DNA of 64,000 nucleotides, taken from contig NZ_JAUSUI010000006.1 of the NCBI RefSeq assembly GCF_030813495.1, positions 1 through 64,000 on the forward strand. The letters are read 5' to 3'. The notes beneath the pieces are model-generated. The model saw only the letters and a program-made list of their open reading frames with translations, was not told where the DNA came from and searched no databases. Below, one piece after another: positions 8,530-20,036 of the stretch. The position numbers and the translations under genes were made by a program. Position 1 is the first letter of the stretch. The number at the start of each line of letters is the position of its first letter. This stretch comes from Ancylobacter polymorphus. GTDB lineage: Bacteria > Pseudomonadota > Alphaproteobacteria > Rhizobiales > Xanthobacteraceae.

Positions 8530-10017
8530 ATGCCTGACCGGATGCGACCCACTGTTGACTGCGCCCGCCGCCTGACCCTCAAGGGTCTGATCGGGGAGGA
8601 TGCCGACTACGCCGGCGCCGTGCCGGAACTCGCGGTTGGCGAGCCTTCGCTCGACAGCCGCACGGCGCGGGCGGGTGACGTGTTCTTCGCCTTGTCGGGA
8701 GCGAAGTCCGACGGTCTCTCCCATGCGAATGACGCCATCGGGCGCGGCGTCGTCGCCGTCGTCGGCGAGGCGGAGCGGCCGCAAGGACTCGATCCCGCCA
8801 TCTCCTATGTCCGCGTCGGCAATGCCCGCCGCGCCGTCGCGCTTGCGGCCGCGCGGGCCTTTCCGCGCCAGCCGGCAACCATTGCCGCCGTCACGGGCAC
8901 GTCCGGCAAGACCTCAGTGGCCGCCTTTACCCGGCAGATATGGCAGGGCCTCGGCTTCTCCGCCGCGAGCCTCGGCACGCTTGGCGTGGTCGCGCCGTCC
9001 GGTAACGCCTATGGTTCGCTGACCACGCCCGATCCGATCGAACTGCATCGCACGCTGCACCACCTCGCCGAAGAGGGTGTCACACATCTGTGCCTGGAAG
9101 CTTCCTCCCACGGGCTCGACCAGCACCGGCTCGACGGGGTGCGGCTGAAGGCCGGCGGCTTCACCAACCTCTCGCGCGACCATCTCGACTACCACCCGGA
9201 CATGCAGGCCTATCTCGACGCCAAGATGCGGCTGTTCCGCGATCTCGTGCCCCGCGGCGGCGGGGCGGCGGTGTGGGTCGACAGCACCGAAGGCAGTCAC
9301 GTCGCGCAGGTCGCCGCCGAACACGAGCTTAACGTGCTCGGCATCGGTGCGACGGGAGCCGGCATCGCGCTGTTGAACCGTGTCGATGAGGGGCTGGGCC
9401 AACGGCTTGAGATCGAAATCGACGGTGCGCGCCACACGGTGAAACTGCCGCTCGTCGGCGCGTTTCAGGCCTGCAATGCGCTCATCGCCGCCGGTCTCGC
9501 CCTGCTCACCGGTGCCGTCCCCCGCGAAGCGCTGCCGCTGCTCGACACTCTGGAAGGCGTGCCGGGCCGGCTCGAACTCGTCGGTACGAAGGAGGGTGCG
9601 GGCGTGTTCGTCGACTACGCGCACAAGCCCGACGCGCTGGCCAACGCGCTCGACGCGCTGCGCCCCTATGCGAGCGGGCGGCTGATCGTCGTCTTCGGCT
9701 GTGGCGGCGACCGTGACCGGGGCAAGCGTGCGATCATGGGCGCGATCGCCACCGCCAAGGCCGATGTGGTGATCGTTACCGACGATAATCCGCGCAGCGA
9801 AGATCCCGCCACGATCCGGGCGGCGATTCTCGCCACTGCGCCGGGTGCGCGGGAGGTCGGCGACCGCGCAGAGGCCATCAAAGCCGCGCTGGACGAGGCG
9901 GCACCCGGAGATGTGGTGCTGATTGCCGGCAAGGGTCACGAAACCGGCCAGATTATCGGCGACCGGACGCTGCCATTCTCCGACCGCGATGTCGCGGCCG
10001 GGCTTCTCGGGAGATGA
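8530..10017 (+). CDS. murE: UDP-N-acetylmuramoyl-L-alanyl-D-glutamate--2,6-diaminopimelate ligase
   Basis: A 495-residue Mur ligase adding meso-diaminopimelate to UDP-MurNAc-L-Ala-D-Glu. The three-domain order is visible: an N-terminal UDP-binding region with [18 protein letters not shown], a central ATPase with P-loop [13 protein letters not shown] (Ser where Asn is usual in GTNGKT), and a C-terminal domain from [14 protein letters not shown] to the end. The DNPRSEDP motif near residue 420 is the signature of DAP-specific MurE, so the wall should contain meso-DAP. It lies 4 nt before murF. Confidence 0.96.
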   Translation: MPDRMRPTVDCARRLTLKGLIGEDADYAGAVPELAVGEPSLDSRTARAGDVFFALSGAKSDGLSHANDAIGRGVVAVVGEAERPQGLDPAISYVRVGNARRAVALAAARAFPRQPATIAAVTGTSGKTSVAAFTRQIWQGLGFSAASLGTLGVVAPSGNAYGSLTTPDPIELHRTLHHLAEEGVTHLCLEASSHGLDQHRLDGVRLKAGGFTNLSRDHLDYHPDMQAYLDAKMRLFRDLVPRGGGAAVWVDSTEGSHVAQVAAEHELNVLGIGATGAGIALLNRVDEGLGQRLEIEIDGARHTVKLPLVGAFQACNALIAAGLALLTGAVPREALPLLDTLEGVPGRLELVGTKEGAGVFVDYAHKPDALANALDALRPYASGRLIVVFGCGGDRDRGKRAIMGAIATAKADVVIVTDDNPRSEDPATIRAAILATAPGAREVGDRAEAIKAALDEAAPGDVVLIAGKGHETGQIIGDRTLPFSDRDVAAGLLGR

Positions 10018-10021
10018 GCGC

Positions 10022-11476
<1,455 letters not shown>

Positions 11477-11571
11477 GCCGCGCCGTTTCTTTCTTCCCGA
11501 TTCCGGGCCTGAACACTTGCCTGGCGCGGCGCGCCGGCTTGCCGCTCCGCCCACCCCAAGGTTGATCTTCC

Positions 11572-12657
11572 ATGCTGCAATGGCTTGCCGAACTCCAGGG
11601 AAGCGTCCCGGCGGTTAACGTCTTCCGCTACATCACTTTCCGCACCGGCGGGGCGATCATCACCGCGCTGCTGTTCGTCTTCATGTTCGGCCCGGCGATC
11701 ATCGCCCTTCTGCGGCTGAAGCAGGGCAAGGGCCAGCCCATCCGCACCGACGGGCCGCAGTCGCATTTGCTGACCAAAAAGGGCACGCCCACCATGGGCG
11801 GGCTCATGATCTTCTCGGGGCTCATGGTGGCGACGCTGCTCTGGGGCAACCTGTCCAACCCCTATGTCTGGGTGGTGCTGTTCGTCACCATCGGCTTCGG
11901 GCTGATCGGCTTCTATGACGACTATCTCAAGGTGACGAAGCAGACCCATAACGGCCTGTCGGGCAAGGCGCGCCTCGCCATCGAGGCGCTGATCGCCGGC
12001 ACGGCGGCGGTGGTCATCATGCATGTCGGCCGCGAGCCGCTGTCCTCCTCGCTGGCCTTCCCGTTCTTCAAGGACCTGCTGCTCGATCTTGGCTGGTTTT
12101 TTGTCGTCCTCGGCGCCTTCGTCATCGTCGGCGCCGGCAATGCGGTCAACCTGACCGACGGCCTCGACGGCCTCGCCATCGTGCCCGTCATGGTGGCGGC
12201 GGGCAGCTTCGGCATGATCTCCTATCTCTCCGGCAATGTGCTGTTCGCGGATTATCTGCAGATCCACTATGTCGCCGGGGTGGGCGAACTGGCGGTGATC
12301 TGCGGCGCCATCATCGGCGCCGGCATCGGCTTTCTCTGGTTCAACGCGCCGCCGGCGCAGATCTTCATGGGCGATACCGGTTCGCTGGCGCTCGGCGGGC
12401 TGCTCGGCACCATCGCGGTCGCTACCAAGCACGAGATTGTGCTGGCGGTGATCGGTGGCCTGTTCGTGCTGGAGGCGGTCTCGGTGATCGTTCAGGTCGC
12501 CTCATTCAAGCTGACCGGCAAGCGCGTGTTCAAAATGGCGCCGATCCACCACCATTTCGAGCAGAAGGGGTGGACCGAGCCGCAGATCGTCATCCGCTTC
12601 TGGATCATCGCGGTGGTGCTGGCGCTGATCGGCCTCTCGACGCTGAAGCTGCGGTGA
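11572..12657 (+). CDS. mraY: Phospho-N-acetylmuramoyl-pentapeptide-transferase MraY
   Basis: A 361-residue polytopic inner-membrane enzyme that joins UDP-MurNAc-pentapeptide to undecaprenyl phosphate, forming lipid I. About ten hydrophobic segments are visible. Diagnostic motifs are GTPTMGG in the first cytoplasmic loop, GFYDDYLKV (catalytic Asp pair), [25 protein letters not shown] and the terminal MAPIHHHFE. Length is typical. It is followed by an intergenic palindromic repeat and then a gene on the opposite strand, the only break in strand within the cluster. Confidence 0.97.
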   Translation: MLQWLAELQGSVPAVNVFRYITFRTGGAIITALLFVFMFGPAIIALLRLKQGKGQPIRTDGPQSHLLTKKGTPTMGGLMIFSGLMVATLLWGNLSNPYVWVVLFVTIGFGLIGFYDDYLKVTKQTHNGLSGKARLAIEALIAGTAAVVIMHVGREPLSSSLAFPFFKDLLLDLGWFFVVLGAFVIVGAGNAVNLTDGLDGLAIVPVMVAAGSFGMISYLSGNVLFADYLQIHYVAGVGELAVICGAIIGAGIGFLWFNAPPAQIFMGDTGSLALGGLLGTIAVATKHEIVLAVIGGLFVLEAVSVIVQVASFKLTGKRVFKMAPIHHHFEQKGWTEPQIVIRFWIIAVVLALIGLSTLKLR

Positions 12658-12663
12658 GTTTTT

Positions 12664-12752
12664 CGTCGTCCCGGCCGAGCGAAGCGAGAGCCGGGATCGC
12701 CATCCGTTCATGGTACGCGATCCCGGACGGCCTGCGGCCGTCCGGGATGACG
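12664..12752. repeat. Mosaic palindromic intergenic repeat
   Basis: An 89-bp element built of nested inverted repeats. The outer arms CGTCGTCCCGG (12664-12674) and CCGGGATGACG (12742-12752) are complementary with one mismatch. An inner pair, CCGGGATCGC and GCGATCCCGG, is perfect. A third hairpin, GACGGCC-TGC-GGCCGTC, sits on the right. This structure resembles the dispersed palindromic repeats found between genes in Hyphomicrobiales. The resemblance is from memory and only one copy is seen in this window. It lies between the ends of mraY and the opposite-strand MBL gene, so it may also terminate transcription. Confidence 0.7.
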
Positions 12753-12765
12753 GGGCTTCAGAGCC

Positions 12766-13665
12766 TCATCCCGGCAGCGCCAGCACCTTCTTCACGTTGC
12801 TGGCGTGTACCGCCTCATAGGGGGCGAAATAAGCCAGCATCCCGGTGGCGAGATCGCCGGCGATGAAGGTGGAAAGGTCCTGGTCGGCCAACGCCATGTC
12901 GATGCGGGTGTGCAGCAGCTTGCTCACATAGCGCAGCGTGGCATTGATCAGTTCGGGCCCGTAGCCGCCGGCGGCGATCACATCCGGCGCGCCATGATTT
13001 GGCAGGATGCGGCCATAGCCCCACTGCCGGATGCGCTTCAACTCCTCGATATGGACCGGTAGCCGTTCGGCCTCGGCAACATAGGTGATGGGCTCTTCCA
13101 GCGTGTCGCCGGCCAGCATCACCCCGAGCTGCGGCAGCAGCAGGATCAGCCCGTCATGGCTGTGGATCTCCGCCGGCTCCAGCTTCACGGTGAGGCGGCC
13201 GACGGAAATCTCGGTCGGGCCGGTGATAATCTTGTTCGGCATGACCAGCGGGAAGATCGGCGGGTCGCCATTCTCCAGCGCCACGCGGTTGGCGGCGAGC
13301 GCCCGTTCGGTGCGGTCGAGGGCGATGATCTCGTCTGTGGCGAAGACGGCGTTGCCGGCGACATGGTCGTCGTGCCAGTGGCTCAACACCACACGGAAAG
13401 ACGTGACGCCCGCTGCTTCCAGCGTCCGGCGCATCATCTGCGCGTGGGGAATCGAGATGTGGGTGTCGTAGAGCAGCGCCTCATTGCCATCCACCACTGC
13501 ATAGACGCAGACGCCGAGGGCATAGGCGCCATCGTCGAGCCAGTTCGGCGCCGCCGAATGCGCCCGCGCGCCATCGATCCGGCCGTCATAGAAGGCGTAG
13601 ATGTTGGGATGTGGCCGCAGCACGCGCATCGTCGAACCGAGGGGCAGCAAAGCGGGGGCGGGCAT
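12766..13665 (-). CDS. Metallo-beta-lactamase-fold hydrolase inserted in the dcw cluster
   Basis: A 299-residue protein of the metallo-beta-lactamase superfamily. Zinc ligands visible are His96, His98, Asp100 and His101 in SHWHDDH, then His170 in HSHDG, Asp187 in AGDTLEEP and His224 in LPNHG. The set is complete, so it should be an active two-metal hydrolase. No signal peptide or membrane segment is seen, so it is probably cytoplasmic. The substrate is not known and the family is too broad to assign one. It is on the minus strand between mraY and murD, unlike every other gene of the cluster. A second ATG at 13629 is possible. It may have no role in wall synthesis. Confidence 0.85.
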   Translation of the reverse strand: MPAPALLPLGSTMRVLRPHPNIYAFYDGRIDGARAHSAAPNWLDDGAYALGVCVYAVVDGNEALLYDTHISIPHAQMMRRTLEAAGVTSFRVVLSHWHDDHVAGNAVFATDEIIALDRTERALAANRVALENGDPPIFPLVMPNKIITGPTEISVGRLTVKLEPAEIHSHDGLILLLPQLGVMLAGDTLEEPITYVAEAERLPVHIEELKRIRQWGYGRILPNHGAPDVIAAGGYGPELINATLRYVSKLLHTRIDMALADQDLSTFIAGDLATGMLAYFAPYEAVHASNVKKVLALPG

Positions 13666-13796
13666 GGCAGGCTCTCAGGCTGGGGGAGGGGCACCGGTGG
13701 CGTGTCAGGCCGATCATTTCATCGCCCCGTGAAATGCGCTAGCGAGAGGAGCCCGCGCGGTTCTTTTTGCGGGTGCCGCTCCCGAGGTTGCTCCCG

Positions 13797-15182
13797 ATGA
13801 TACCCGTATCTTCCTTCAAGGACCGCGCTGTCGCCCTGTTCGGGCTCGGCGGGTCGGGCCTCGCCACCGCCCGCGCGCTCCTCGCCGGGGGCGTGAAGGT
13901 CACAGCCTGGGATGATTCGCCCGCCTCGGTGGAGAAAGCCGCAGCCGAGGGCATCCCGACCGGCGACCTCTCCGCGGCCGACTGGTCGGGTGTCGCCGCG
14001 CTGGTTCTGGCGCCGGGCGTGCCGCTCACCCATCCCGAGCCGCACTGGACGGTGAAGAAGGCGCGGGCCGCTGGCGTGGAGGTCATCGGCGATATCGAGC
14101 TGTTCTGCCGGGAGCGCCGGGCGGCGGGACGCCCCGCTTTCGCGGCGATCACCGGCACCAATGGCAAATCGACCACCACGGCACTGCTCGTCCATCTGCT
14201 CAAGGTCGGCGGGCGCGACGTGCAGATCGGCGGCAATTTCGGGCCGGCCATTCTGGGGCTGGAGCCGCCGAAGGGGCGGCGCGCCTATGTCATCGAATGC
14301 TCCTCCTACCAGATCGACCTGGCGCCGAGTCTCGATCCGGCAGTGGGCATCCTGCTCAATCTCTCCCCCGATCATCTCGACCGGCACGGGACGATGGAGC
14401 ATTACGCCGAGGTGAAGGAGCGGCTCATCGCCGGTGTCGAAGCGGGCGGTACGGCGGTGATCGGCGTCGATGACGACTGGTCGCGCGCCATCGCCGATCG
14501 CGCGGAAGCGGCGGGCAAGAATGTCGTGCGGGTCTCCGTCCGGGAGGCGCTGCAGGACGGCGTCTCCCTCGAAGGCACCGATCTCGTCGTCATGGAGAAG
14601 GGTACCCGCGTGTTTACCCTTCCACTCGCCGGCATCGGCTCGCTGCGCGGTGCGCATAATGCGCAGAACGCCGCCGCCGCCTTTGCCGCGGCCCGCGCCC
14701 TCGGCCTCGCTCCGGAGGTCATCGCCACCGGCATGAAGAGCTTTCCCGGCCTCGCTCACCGCATGGAGCAGGTGCGTACCATAGGCCATACGCTGTTCGT
14801 CAACGACTCCAAGGCGACCAATGCCGATGCGGCCGAGCGGGCGCTGACCTCGTTCGAGGACATTTTCTGGATCGCCGGCGGCAAGCCGAAGGAAGGCGGC
14901 ATCGAACCGCTGCGGACCTTCTTTCCGCGGGTGAGAAAGGCCTATCTGATCGGCGTGGCGGCCGAGGCCTTCGCCGCGACGCTGGGCGAGACGGTGCCGT
15001 TCGAGATGAGCGGGACGCTGGATGTCGCGGTCGCCCGCGCAGCGGCGGACGCCGCAGCGTCGGGGCTGGCGCATCCGGTGGTTCTGCTGTCGCCCGCCTG
15101 CGCCAGCTTCGATCAGTATCGCAATTTCGAGGTGCGGGGCGACGCCTTCCGTGACCTCGTGAACGCTTTGCCGGCGGCGTGA
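13797..15182 (+). CDS. murD: UDP-N-acetylmuramoylalanine--D-glutamate ligase
   Basis: A 461-residue Mur ligase adding D-Glu to UDP-MurNAc-L-Ala. The N-terminal Rossmann part has [17 protein letters not shown]. The ATP loop is [14 protein letters not shown], followed by ECSSYQIDL and [14 protein letters not shown]. The C-terminal domain has the binding segment [17 protein letters not shown] and [22 protein letters not shown], both typical of MurD. The ATG at 13797 has GAGG about 10 nt upstream. The frame extends to 13767 through a TTG but that adds no family sequence. It probably has its own promoter because the gene before it is on the other strand. Confidence 0.96.
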   Translation: MIPVSSFKDRAVALFGLGGSGLATARALLAGGVKVTAWDDSPASVEKAAAEGIPTGDLSAADWSGVAALVLAPGVPLTHPEPHWTVKKARAAGVEVIGDIELFCRERRAAGRPAFAAITGTNGKSTTTALLVHLLKVGGRDVQIGGNFGPAILGLEPPKGRRAYVIECSSYQIDLAPSLDPAVGILLNLSPDHLDRHGTMEHYAEVKERLIAGVEAGGTAVIGVDDDWSRAIADRAEAAGKNVVRVSVREALQDGVSLEGTDLVVMEKGTRVFTLPLAGIGSLRGAHNAQNAAAAFAAARALGLAPEVIATGMKSFPGLAHRMEQVRTIGHTLFVNDSKATNADAAERALTSFEDIFWIAGGKPKEGGIEPLRTFFPRVRKAYLIGVAAEAFAATLGETVPFEMSGTLDVAVARAAADAAASGLAHPVVLLSPACASFDQYRNFEVRGDAFRDLVNALPAA

Positions 15183-15195
15183 GGCGGCGCCGGCA

Positions 15196-15210
15196 TTAAG
15201 TCGGCGTCAA
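15196..15210 (+). promoter_or_regulatory. Candidate CtrA-type site upstream of ftsW
   Basis: TTAA-GTCGGCG-TCAA followed by CC matches the alphaproteobacterial CtrA consensus TTAA-N7-TTAAC with one mismatch in the second half. It lies about 50 nt before the ftsW start, in the short murD-ftsW spacer. CtrA controls division genes in Caulobacter and relatives. Whether it does so here is inference from a short motif. Confidence 0.35.
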
Positions 15211-15257
15211 CCTTAACCGTCCCATACTCCGGCAAAGCGTTTCCCGGAGTGGCGTAT

Positions 15258-16430
15258 ATGATATCGCGTGCCGAAAGGACGGTCGTCGGCGAGTGGTGGT
15301 GGACCATAGACCGGCTGCTGCTCGGCGCTCTCGCCGCCTTGATGATTATCGGCATCGTGCTGGCGCTGGCGGCAAGCCCGCCGGTGGCGGCGCGCATCGG
15401 CATCCCCGACCCGTTCCACTTCGTGAACCGGCAGGTGATGTTCCTGGTGCCGGCGCTCATCATTCTGCTCGCCACCTCGTTCCTCTCGCCACGCAACATC
15501 AGGCGGATCGCGCTGGTGCTGTTCCTGTTCTTCCTGGCCCTCGTCTGCGCCACGCTGGTGATCGGGCCGGAAGTGAAGGGCGCGCGGCGCTGGCTGAACA
15601 TTGCCAGCGTCACCGTGCAGCCCTCGGAGTTCCTGAAGCCCAGCTTCGTCATCATCGCTGCCTGGCTGTTTTCCGAGAGCGTGCGGCGACCGGAAATGCC
15701 GGGCCAGTTCCTTGCCATCGGCCTGCTCGGCATGGTGGTGACACCGCTTGTGATGCAGCCGGATTTCGGCCAGACCATGCTGGTCTCGCTGGTGTGGGGC
15801 AGCCTTTTCTTTCTGGCCGGGCTGCGCATCGTTTGGGTGGTGGGCCTCGCCGGAATCGGCGCGTCAGGCCTGTTCATCGCCTACAAGACGGTGCCGCACG
15901 TCACCCAGCGCATCGACCGTTTCATGAATCCGGATTCCGGCGACACCTATCAGATCGACCTGTCGATCAACTCCTTCCTCAATGGCGGCTGGCTGGGGCA
16001 GGGGCCGGGCGAGGGCAGCTTCAAGAAGGTGCTGCCTGACGGGCACACCGACTTCATCTTCGCCGTCGCCGGTGAGGAGTTCGGTGCGGTTCTGTGCCTG
16101 ATGATCGCCAGCCTGTTCGCCTTCATCGTGCTGCGCGCGCTCTCCCGGGCGCTGAATGACGAGGATCCCTTCGTGCGTTTCGCCACGGCGGGCCTCGCCA
16201 TGCTGTTCGGGCTGCAGTCCTGCATCAACATGATGGTCAATCTGCACATGATGCCCGCCAAGGGCATGACGCTGCCTTTCGTGTCCTATGGCGGCTCGTC
16301 GCTGCTCTCGCTCGCCTATGGCATGGGCATGCTGCTCGCCCTGACCCGCCGGCGCCCACGCACCGCGACGCTGGCCGAGCTGGAGCGGCTTGGCACCCGT
16401 CTCGGCGCGCCGATGCCGCGTCCGGCGTGA
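15258..16430 (+). CDS. ftsW: Peptidoglycan glycosyltransferase FtsW
   Basis: A 390-residue SEDS-family polytopic membrane protein, the septal glycan polymerase partner of FtsI. About ten membrane segments are visible. Family motifs are VKGARRWLNI with QPSEFLKPSF, MQPDFGQTML, the extracellular loop PGEGSFKKVLPDGHTDFIFAVAGEEFG with its functionally important Asp, and the terminal GMTLPFVSYGGSSLLSLAYGMGMLLAL. The ATG at 15258 has GGAG 8 nt upstream. A GTG three codons earlier is possible. Its stop nearly touches murG. Confidence 0.96.
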   Translation: MISRAERTVVGEWWWTIDRLLLGALAALMIIGIVLALAASPPVAARIGIPDPFHFVNRQVMFLVPALIILLATSFLSPRNIRRIALVLFLFFLALVCATLVIGPEVKGARRWLNIASVTVQPSEFLKPSFVIIAAWLFSESVRRPEMPGQFLAIGLLGMVVTPLVMQPDFGQTMLVSLVWGSLFFLAGLRIVWVVGLAGIGASGLFIAYKTVPHVTQRIDRFMNPDSGDTYQIDLSINSFLNGGWLGQGPGEGSFKKVLPDGHTDFIFAVAGEEFGAVLCLMIASLFAFIVLRALSRALNDEDPFVRFATAGLAMLFGLQSCINMMVNLHMMPAKGMTLPFVSYGGSSLLSLAYGMGMLLALTRRRPRTATLAELERLGTRLGAPMPRPA

Positions 16431-16438
16431 GGCCCATC

Positions 16439-17551
16439 ATGTCCTCTGCTCCGCGTCCGCTTGTCATGCTTGCCGCCGGCGGCACCGGCGGCCATCTGTT
16501 CCCCGCCGAGGCGCTGGCCGGTGAGCTGGCCGCGCGCGGCATCGATGTCGATCTCGTCACCGATTCCCGTGCCGCCCGCTATGCCGGCCACTTTCCCGCG
16601 CGGCGCCTGCACGTGCTGCCGGCCGAGACGATGCGCGGCCGCTCGCCCGTCGCGCTGGCGCGCACCGCGCTCACGCTTGGGCTCGGCTTCGCCAAGGGCT
16701 TTCGACTGATGCGGGCGATGCGGCCGGCCATCGTCGTCGGGTTCGGCGGCTATCCCACCCTGCCGCCCATACTCGCCGCCCATTATGCCGGCTTCCCGAC
16801 CCTGATCCATGAGGCCAACGCAGTGATGGGACGCGCGAACACGCTTCTCGCGTCCCGCGTCACCGCCATCGCCTCCGGCTATCCCGCCATATGCGCCGGC
16901 AAGCCTGCACTCGCGGCCAAGGCTCACCACACCGGCAACCCCGTCCGTCCGGCGGTGATCGCCGCCGCCGAAGTGCCCTTCGTCCCCCTGGCGCCTGACG
17001 GGCCGATCCATCTTTTGGTGACCGGCGGCAGCCAGGGCGCGCGGGTGATGAGCGAGGTGGTGCCGGCGGGCGTGGAAGCGCTCGACCCGGCGCTGCGCGC
17101 CCGGCTTCGTCTCGTGCAGCAGGCCCGGCCGGAGGACCTGGAAGCGGTGCGCGCCGCCTATTCCCGGCTCGGCGTCAGCGCGGAGGTGGCGCCCTTCTTC
17201 CCCGATCTGCCGGCGCGCATTGCCGGCGCGCATCTCGTCATTTCGCGCTCCGGCGCGATGACGGTGGCGGAACTGGGCGTCATCGGACGGCCTTCCGTTC
17301 TTGTGCCATTGCCTGGCGCGCTCGACCAGGACCAGCTGGCCAATGCGACAGCGCTTGCCAATGGCGGCGGCGCGGTGGTGATGCCGCAGAGCCATTTCAC
17401 GCCGGAGAGCTTCGCCGCCGCCATCGCCCGTCTCGCCGGAGAACCGCGGCGGCTGGAGGCGATGGCCAGCGCTGCCCGTGCCATGGGCCGGGCCGACGCC
17501 GCTGAGCGCCTCGCCACGCTCGTGATCGCGGTCGGCAAAATCCATGTCTAG
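16439..17551 (+). CDS. murG: Undecaprenyldiphospho-muramoylpentapeptide beta-N-acetylglucosaminyltransferase
   Basis: A 370-residue GT28 enzyme at the inner face of the membrane that adds GlcNAc to lipid I, giving lipid II. The N-terminal GGTGGHLFPAEALA loop, VVGFGGYPTLPP and HEANAVMGRAN are diagnostic. The C-terminal UDP-GlcNAc half has LVTGGSQGARVMSEVVP and SRSGAMTVAELGVIGRPSVLVPLP. The ATG at 16439 is used. A GTG at 16427 overlapping the ftsW stop (GTGA) would add four residues and could couple translation. Confidence 0.96.
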   Translation: MSSAPRPLVMLAAGGTGGHLFPAEALAGELAARGIDVDLVTDSRAARYAGHFPARRLHVLPAETMRGRSPVALARTALTLGLGFAKGFRLMRAMRPAIVVGFGGYPTLPPILAAHYAGFPTLIHEANAVMGRANTLLASRVTAIASGYPAICAGKPALAAKAHHTGNPVRPAVIAAAEVPFVPLAPDGPIHLLVTGGSQGARVMSEVVPAGVEALDPALRARLRLVQQARPEDLEAVRAAYSRLGVSAEVAPFFPDLPARIAGAHLVISRSGAMTVAELGVIGRPSVLVPLPGALDQDQLANATALANGGGAVVMPQSHFTPESFAAAIARLAGEPRRLEAMASAARAMGRADAAERLATLVIAVGKIHV

Positions 17552-17674
17552 AATCGCGCCCGCCCGCCTTCCCTTTCAAACGATCAAAGGCCCGGTGACG
17601 GGCGCTGCGCGCTCGTCTATTCCTGCGCGCCGGCAAAGGACGCCTGCCGCGCGTGCGGGCGGAAGGAACACCCC

Positions 17675-19084
17675 ATGAAGCTCCCGCTCTCTCTTGGCCC
17701 CATCCATTTCGTCGGCATTGGCGGCATCGGCATGAGCGGCATTGCCGAGGTGCTGCACAATCTCGGCTACACCGTACAGGGCTCGGATGTCGCCGAGAGC
17801 GCCAATGTGAAGCGCCTCGCCGCGAAGGGCATCAAGGTGCTGATCGGCCATGCGAGCGGCAACATTGACGGCGCCGAGGTGCTGGTGGTCTCCACCGCCA
17901 TCCGCCGCGACAATCCCGAGCTGGTCGCCGCCCGCGCCAAGCGCCTGCCGGTGGTGCGTCGGGCGGAGATGCTGGCCGAACTGATGCGGCTGAAAAGCTG
18001 CGTCGCCATCGCCGGCACGCATGGCAAGACCACGACCACCTCTCTGGTTGCCACATTGCTCGACGCTGGCGGTTTCGATCCCACCGTCATCAATGGCGGC
18101 ATCATCAATGCCTATGGCACCAATGCCCGCCTCGGGGATGGCGAATGGATGGTGGTGGAGGCGGATGAGAGCGACGGCACCTTCCTCAAGCTGCCGGTCG
18201 AGGTCGCCATCGTCACCAATATCGACCCGGAGCATCTCGACCACTTCAAGACCTTCGATGCGGTGCAGGCTGCGTTCCGCAGCTTCATCGACAACCTGCC
18301 CTTCTACGGCTTCGCGGTCATGTGCACGGATCATCCGGTGGTGCAGGACCTTGTCGGTCATGTCGAGGATCGCCGCGTCATCACCTATGGCGAGAACCCG
18401 CAGGCGGATGTCCGCCTGGTCGAACTCGACCTGCGCGGTGGCATGTGCCGGTTTGGCGTGCTGTTCCGTGATCGCACCGGCGCCGTGGTGCATGAACTGC
18501 GCGATCTCGTGCTGCCTATGCCCGGCAAGCACAACGCGCTGAACGCTACCGCCGCGATCGCCGTTGCGCATGAACTCGGCGCCAGCGACGAGCAGATTCG
18601 CAGTGCGCTGGCGGGCTTCGGCGGCGTGAAGCGGCGCTTCACCCGCACCGGCGAGGTGGGCGGTGTCACCATCTTCGACGATTACGGTCACCACCCGGTG
18701 GAGATTGCCGCGGTGCTGCGCGCCGCCCGCGCCTCCACCGAGGGGCAGGTGATCGCGGTCGTCCAGCCGCACCGCTACACAAGGCTGCAATCCCTGTTCG
18801 ACCAGTTCGCCACCTGCTTCAACGACGCCGATCATGTGATCGTCGCCGATGTTTATGCGGCCGGCGAGGCGCCGATCCCCGGCATCGACCGCGATCATCT
18901 GGTGGAAGCGCTGCGCGCGCGCGGCCATCGCTCGGTGACGGCGCTGAGCGGGCCAGAAGCGCTTGCGGGGCTGGTGAGCGGGCTGATGAAGCCGGGTGAC
19001 TACGTGGTCTGTCTCGGCGCCGGCAACATCACCCAATGGGCCTATGCGCTGCCGGAGCAACTGGCAGCCGGGGCCGCGCGATGA
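17675..19084 (+). CDS. murC: UDP-N-acetylmuramate--L-alanine ligase
   Basis: A 469-residue Mur ligase adding the first amino acid, L-Ala, to UDP-MurNAc. The N-terminal motif [20 protein letters not shown] loop [36 protein letters not shown] and the MurC-specific [15 protein letters not shown] and [15 protein letters not shown] are all present. It is preceded by 123 nt without an evident gene and overlaps murB by 4 nt (ATGA). Confidence 0.97.
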   Translation: MKLPLSLGPIHFVGIGGIGMSGIAEVLHNLGYTVQGSDVAESANVKRLAAKGIKVLIGHASGNIDGAEVLVVSTAIRRDNPELVAARAKRLPVVRRAEMLAELMRLKSCVAIAGTHGKTTTTSLVATLLDAGGFDPTVINGGIINAYGTNARLGDGEWMVVEADESDGTFLKLPVEVAIVTNIDPEHLDHFKTFDAVQAAFRSFIDNLPFYGFAVMCTDHPVVQDLVGHVEDRRVITYGENPQADVRLVELDLRGGMCRFGVLFRDRTGAVVHELRDLVLPMPGKHNALNATAAIAVAHELGASDEQIRSALAGFGGVKRRFTRTGEVGGVTIFDDYGHHPVEIAAVLRAARASTEGQVIAVVQPHRYTRLQSLFDQFATCFNDADHVIVADVYAAGEAPIPGIDRDHLVEALRARGHRSVTALSGPEALAGLVSGLMKPGDYVVCLGAGNITQWAYALPEQLAAGAAR

Positions 19085-20001
19085 GCTTCCCCGACCTCAC
19101 GCCAGAGCTTTCCGCCGCGATGCCGGAGCTGCGCGGCCGGCTGATCGCCAATCAAGGCCTGGCAGAGCTCACATGGTTCCGCGTCGGCGGGCCGGCGCAG
19201 ATGCTGTTCACCCCGGCCGATGAGGACGATCTCGCCTATTTTCTGGCGAATCTGCCGGCCGAAATCCCGGTGACGGTCATCGGCCTCGGCTCCAACCTCA
19301 TCGTGCGCGATGGCGGCGTGCCGGGCGTGGTGGTGCGGCTGGGGCGCGGCTTTAGCGAGATCACGGTCGAAGACGGATACCGGCTCCGTGCCGGCACGGC
19401 GGTGCCGGACGTGAAACTCGCCCGCGCAGCGGCGGAAGCGGGGATCGACGGACTGGCCTTCTATCGCGGCATTCCCGGCGGGCTCGGCGGGGCGCTGCGG
19501 ATGAATGCCGGCGCGCATGGCGGCGAGACGAAGGATACGCTCATCGAAGCGCGCGGGGTCGATCGCGCGGGGCGGGTGCGCGTATTCACCAATGCCGATT
19601 TCGGTTTCAGTTACCGGCATTCGCAGGCACCGGCAGATGTGATCTTCACCGCCGCGCTGTTTCAGGGGCGGCCGGGAGAGACGGCGGCCATCCTTGCCGA
19701 GATGGACCGAATCACCAGCGCACGCGAAGCCTCGCAGCCGATTCGTGAAAAGACCGGTGGCTCGACTTTCAAAAATCCGCCCGGCCAGAAGGCCTGGCAG
19801 CTGATCGACGCAGCCGGTTGCCGGGGGCTGGCCTTGGGCGGTGCGCAGATGTCGACCATGCACTGCAATTTCCTGATCAACACCGGCGGCGCGACGGCCG
19901 CCGATATCGAGGGGCTCGGCGAAGAAGTGCGCCGGCGTGTGAAGGATCACTCCGGCGTCGAGCTGGAGTGGGAGATCAAGCGCATCGGTCTTCCCGTCTG
20001 A
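19081..20001 (+). CDS. murB: UDP-N-acetylenolpyruvoylglucosamine reductase
   Basis: A 306-residue FAD-dependent reductase that forms UDP-MurNAc from the enolpyruvyl precursor using NADPH. Visible are [16 protein letters not shown] (FAD-domain start), [47 protein letters not shown], and [14 protein letters not shown] with the catalytic-site Ser, then the terminal [19 protein letters not shown]. It appears to be a type II-like MurB of usual length. It starts at the ATGA overlap with murC. Confidence 0.96.
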   Translation: MSFPDLTPELSAAMPELRGRLIANQGLAELTWFRVGGPAQMLFTPADEDDLAYFLANLPAEIPVTVIGLGSNLIVRDGGVPGVVVRLGRGFSEITVEDGYRLRAGTAVPDVKLARAAAEAGIDGLAFYRGIPGGLGGALRMNAGAHGGETKDTLIEARGVDRAGRVRVFTNADFGFSYRHSQAPADVIFTAALFQGRPGETAAILAEMDRITSAREASQPIREKTGGSTFKNPPGQKAWQLIDAAGCRGLALGGAQMSTMHCNFLINTGGATAADIEGLGEEVRRRVKDHSGVELEWEIKRIGLPV

Positions 20002-20036
20002 GCGATGCGGCCCGTCGGGCCGTCGAGGAGAGTATC

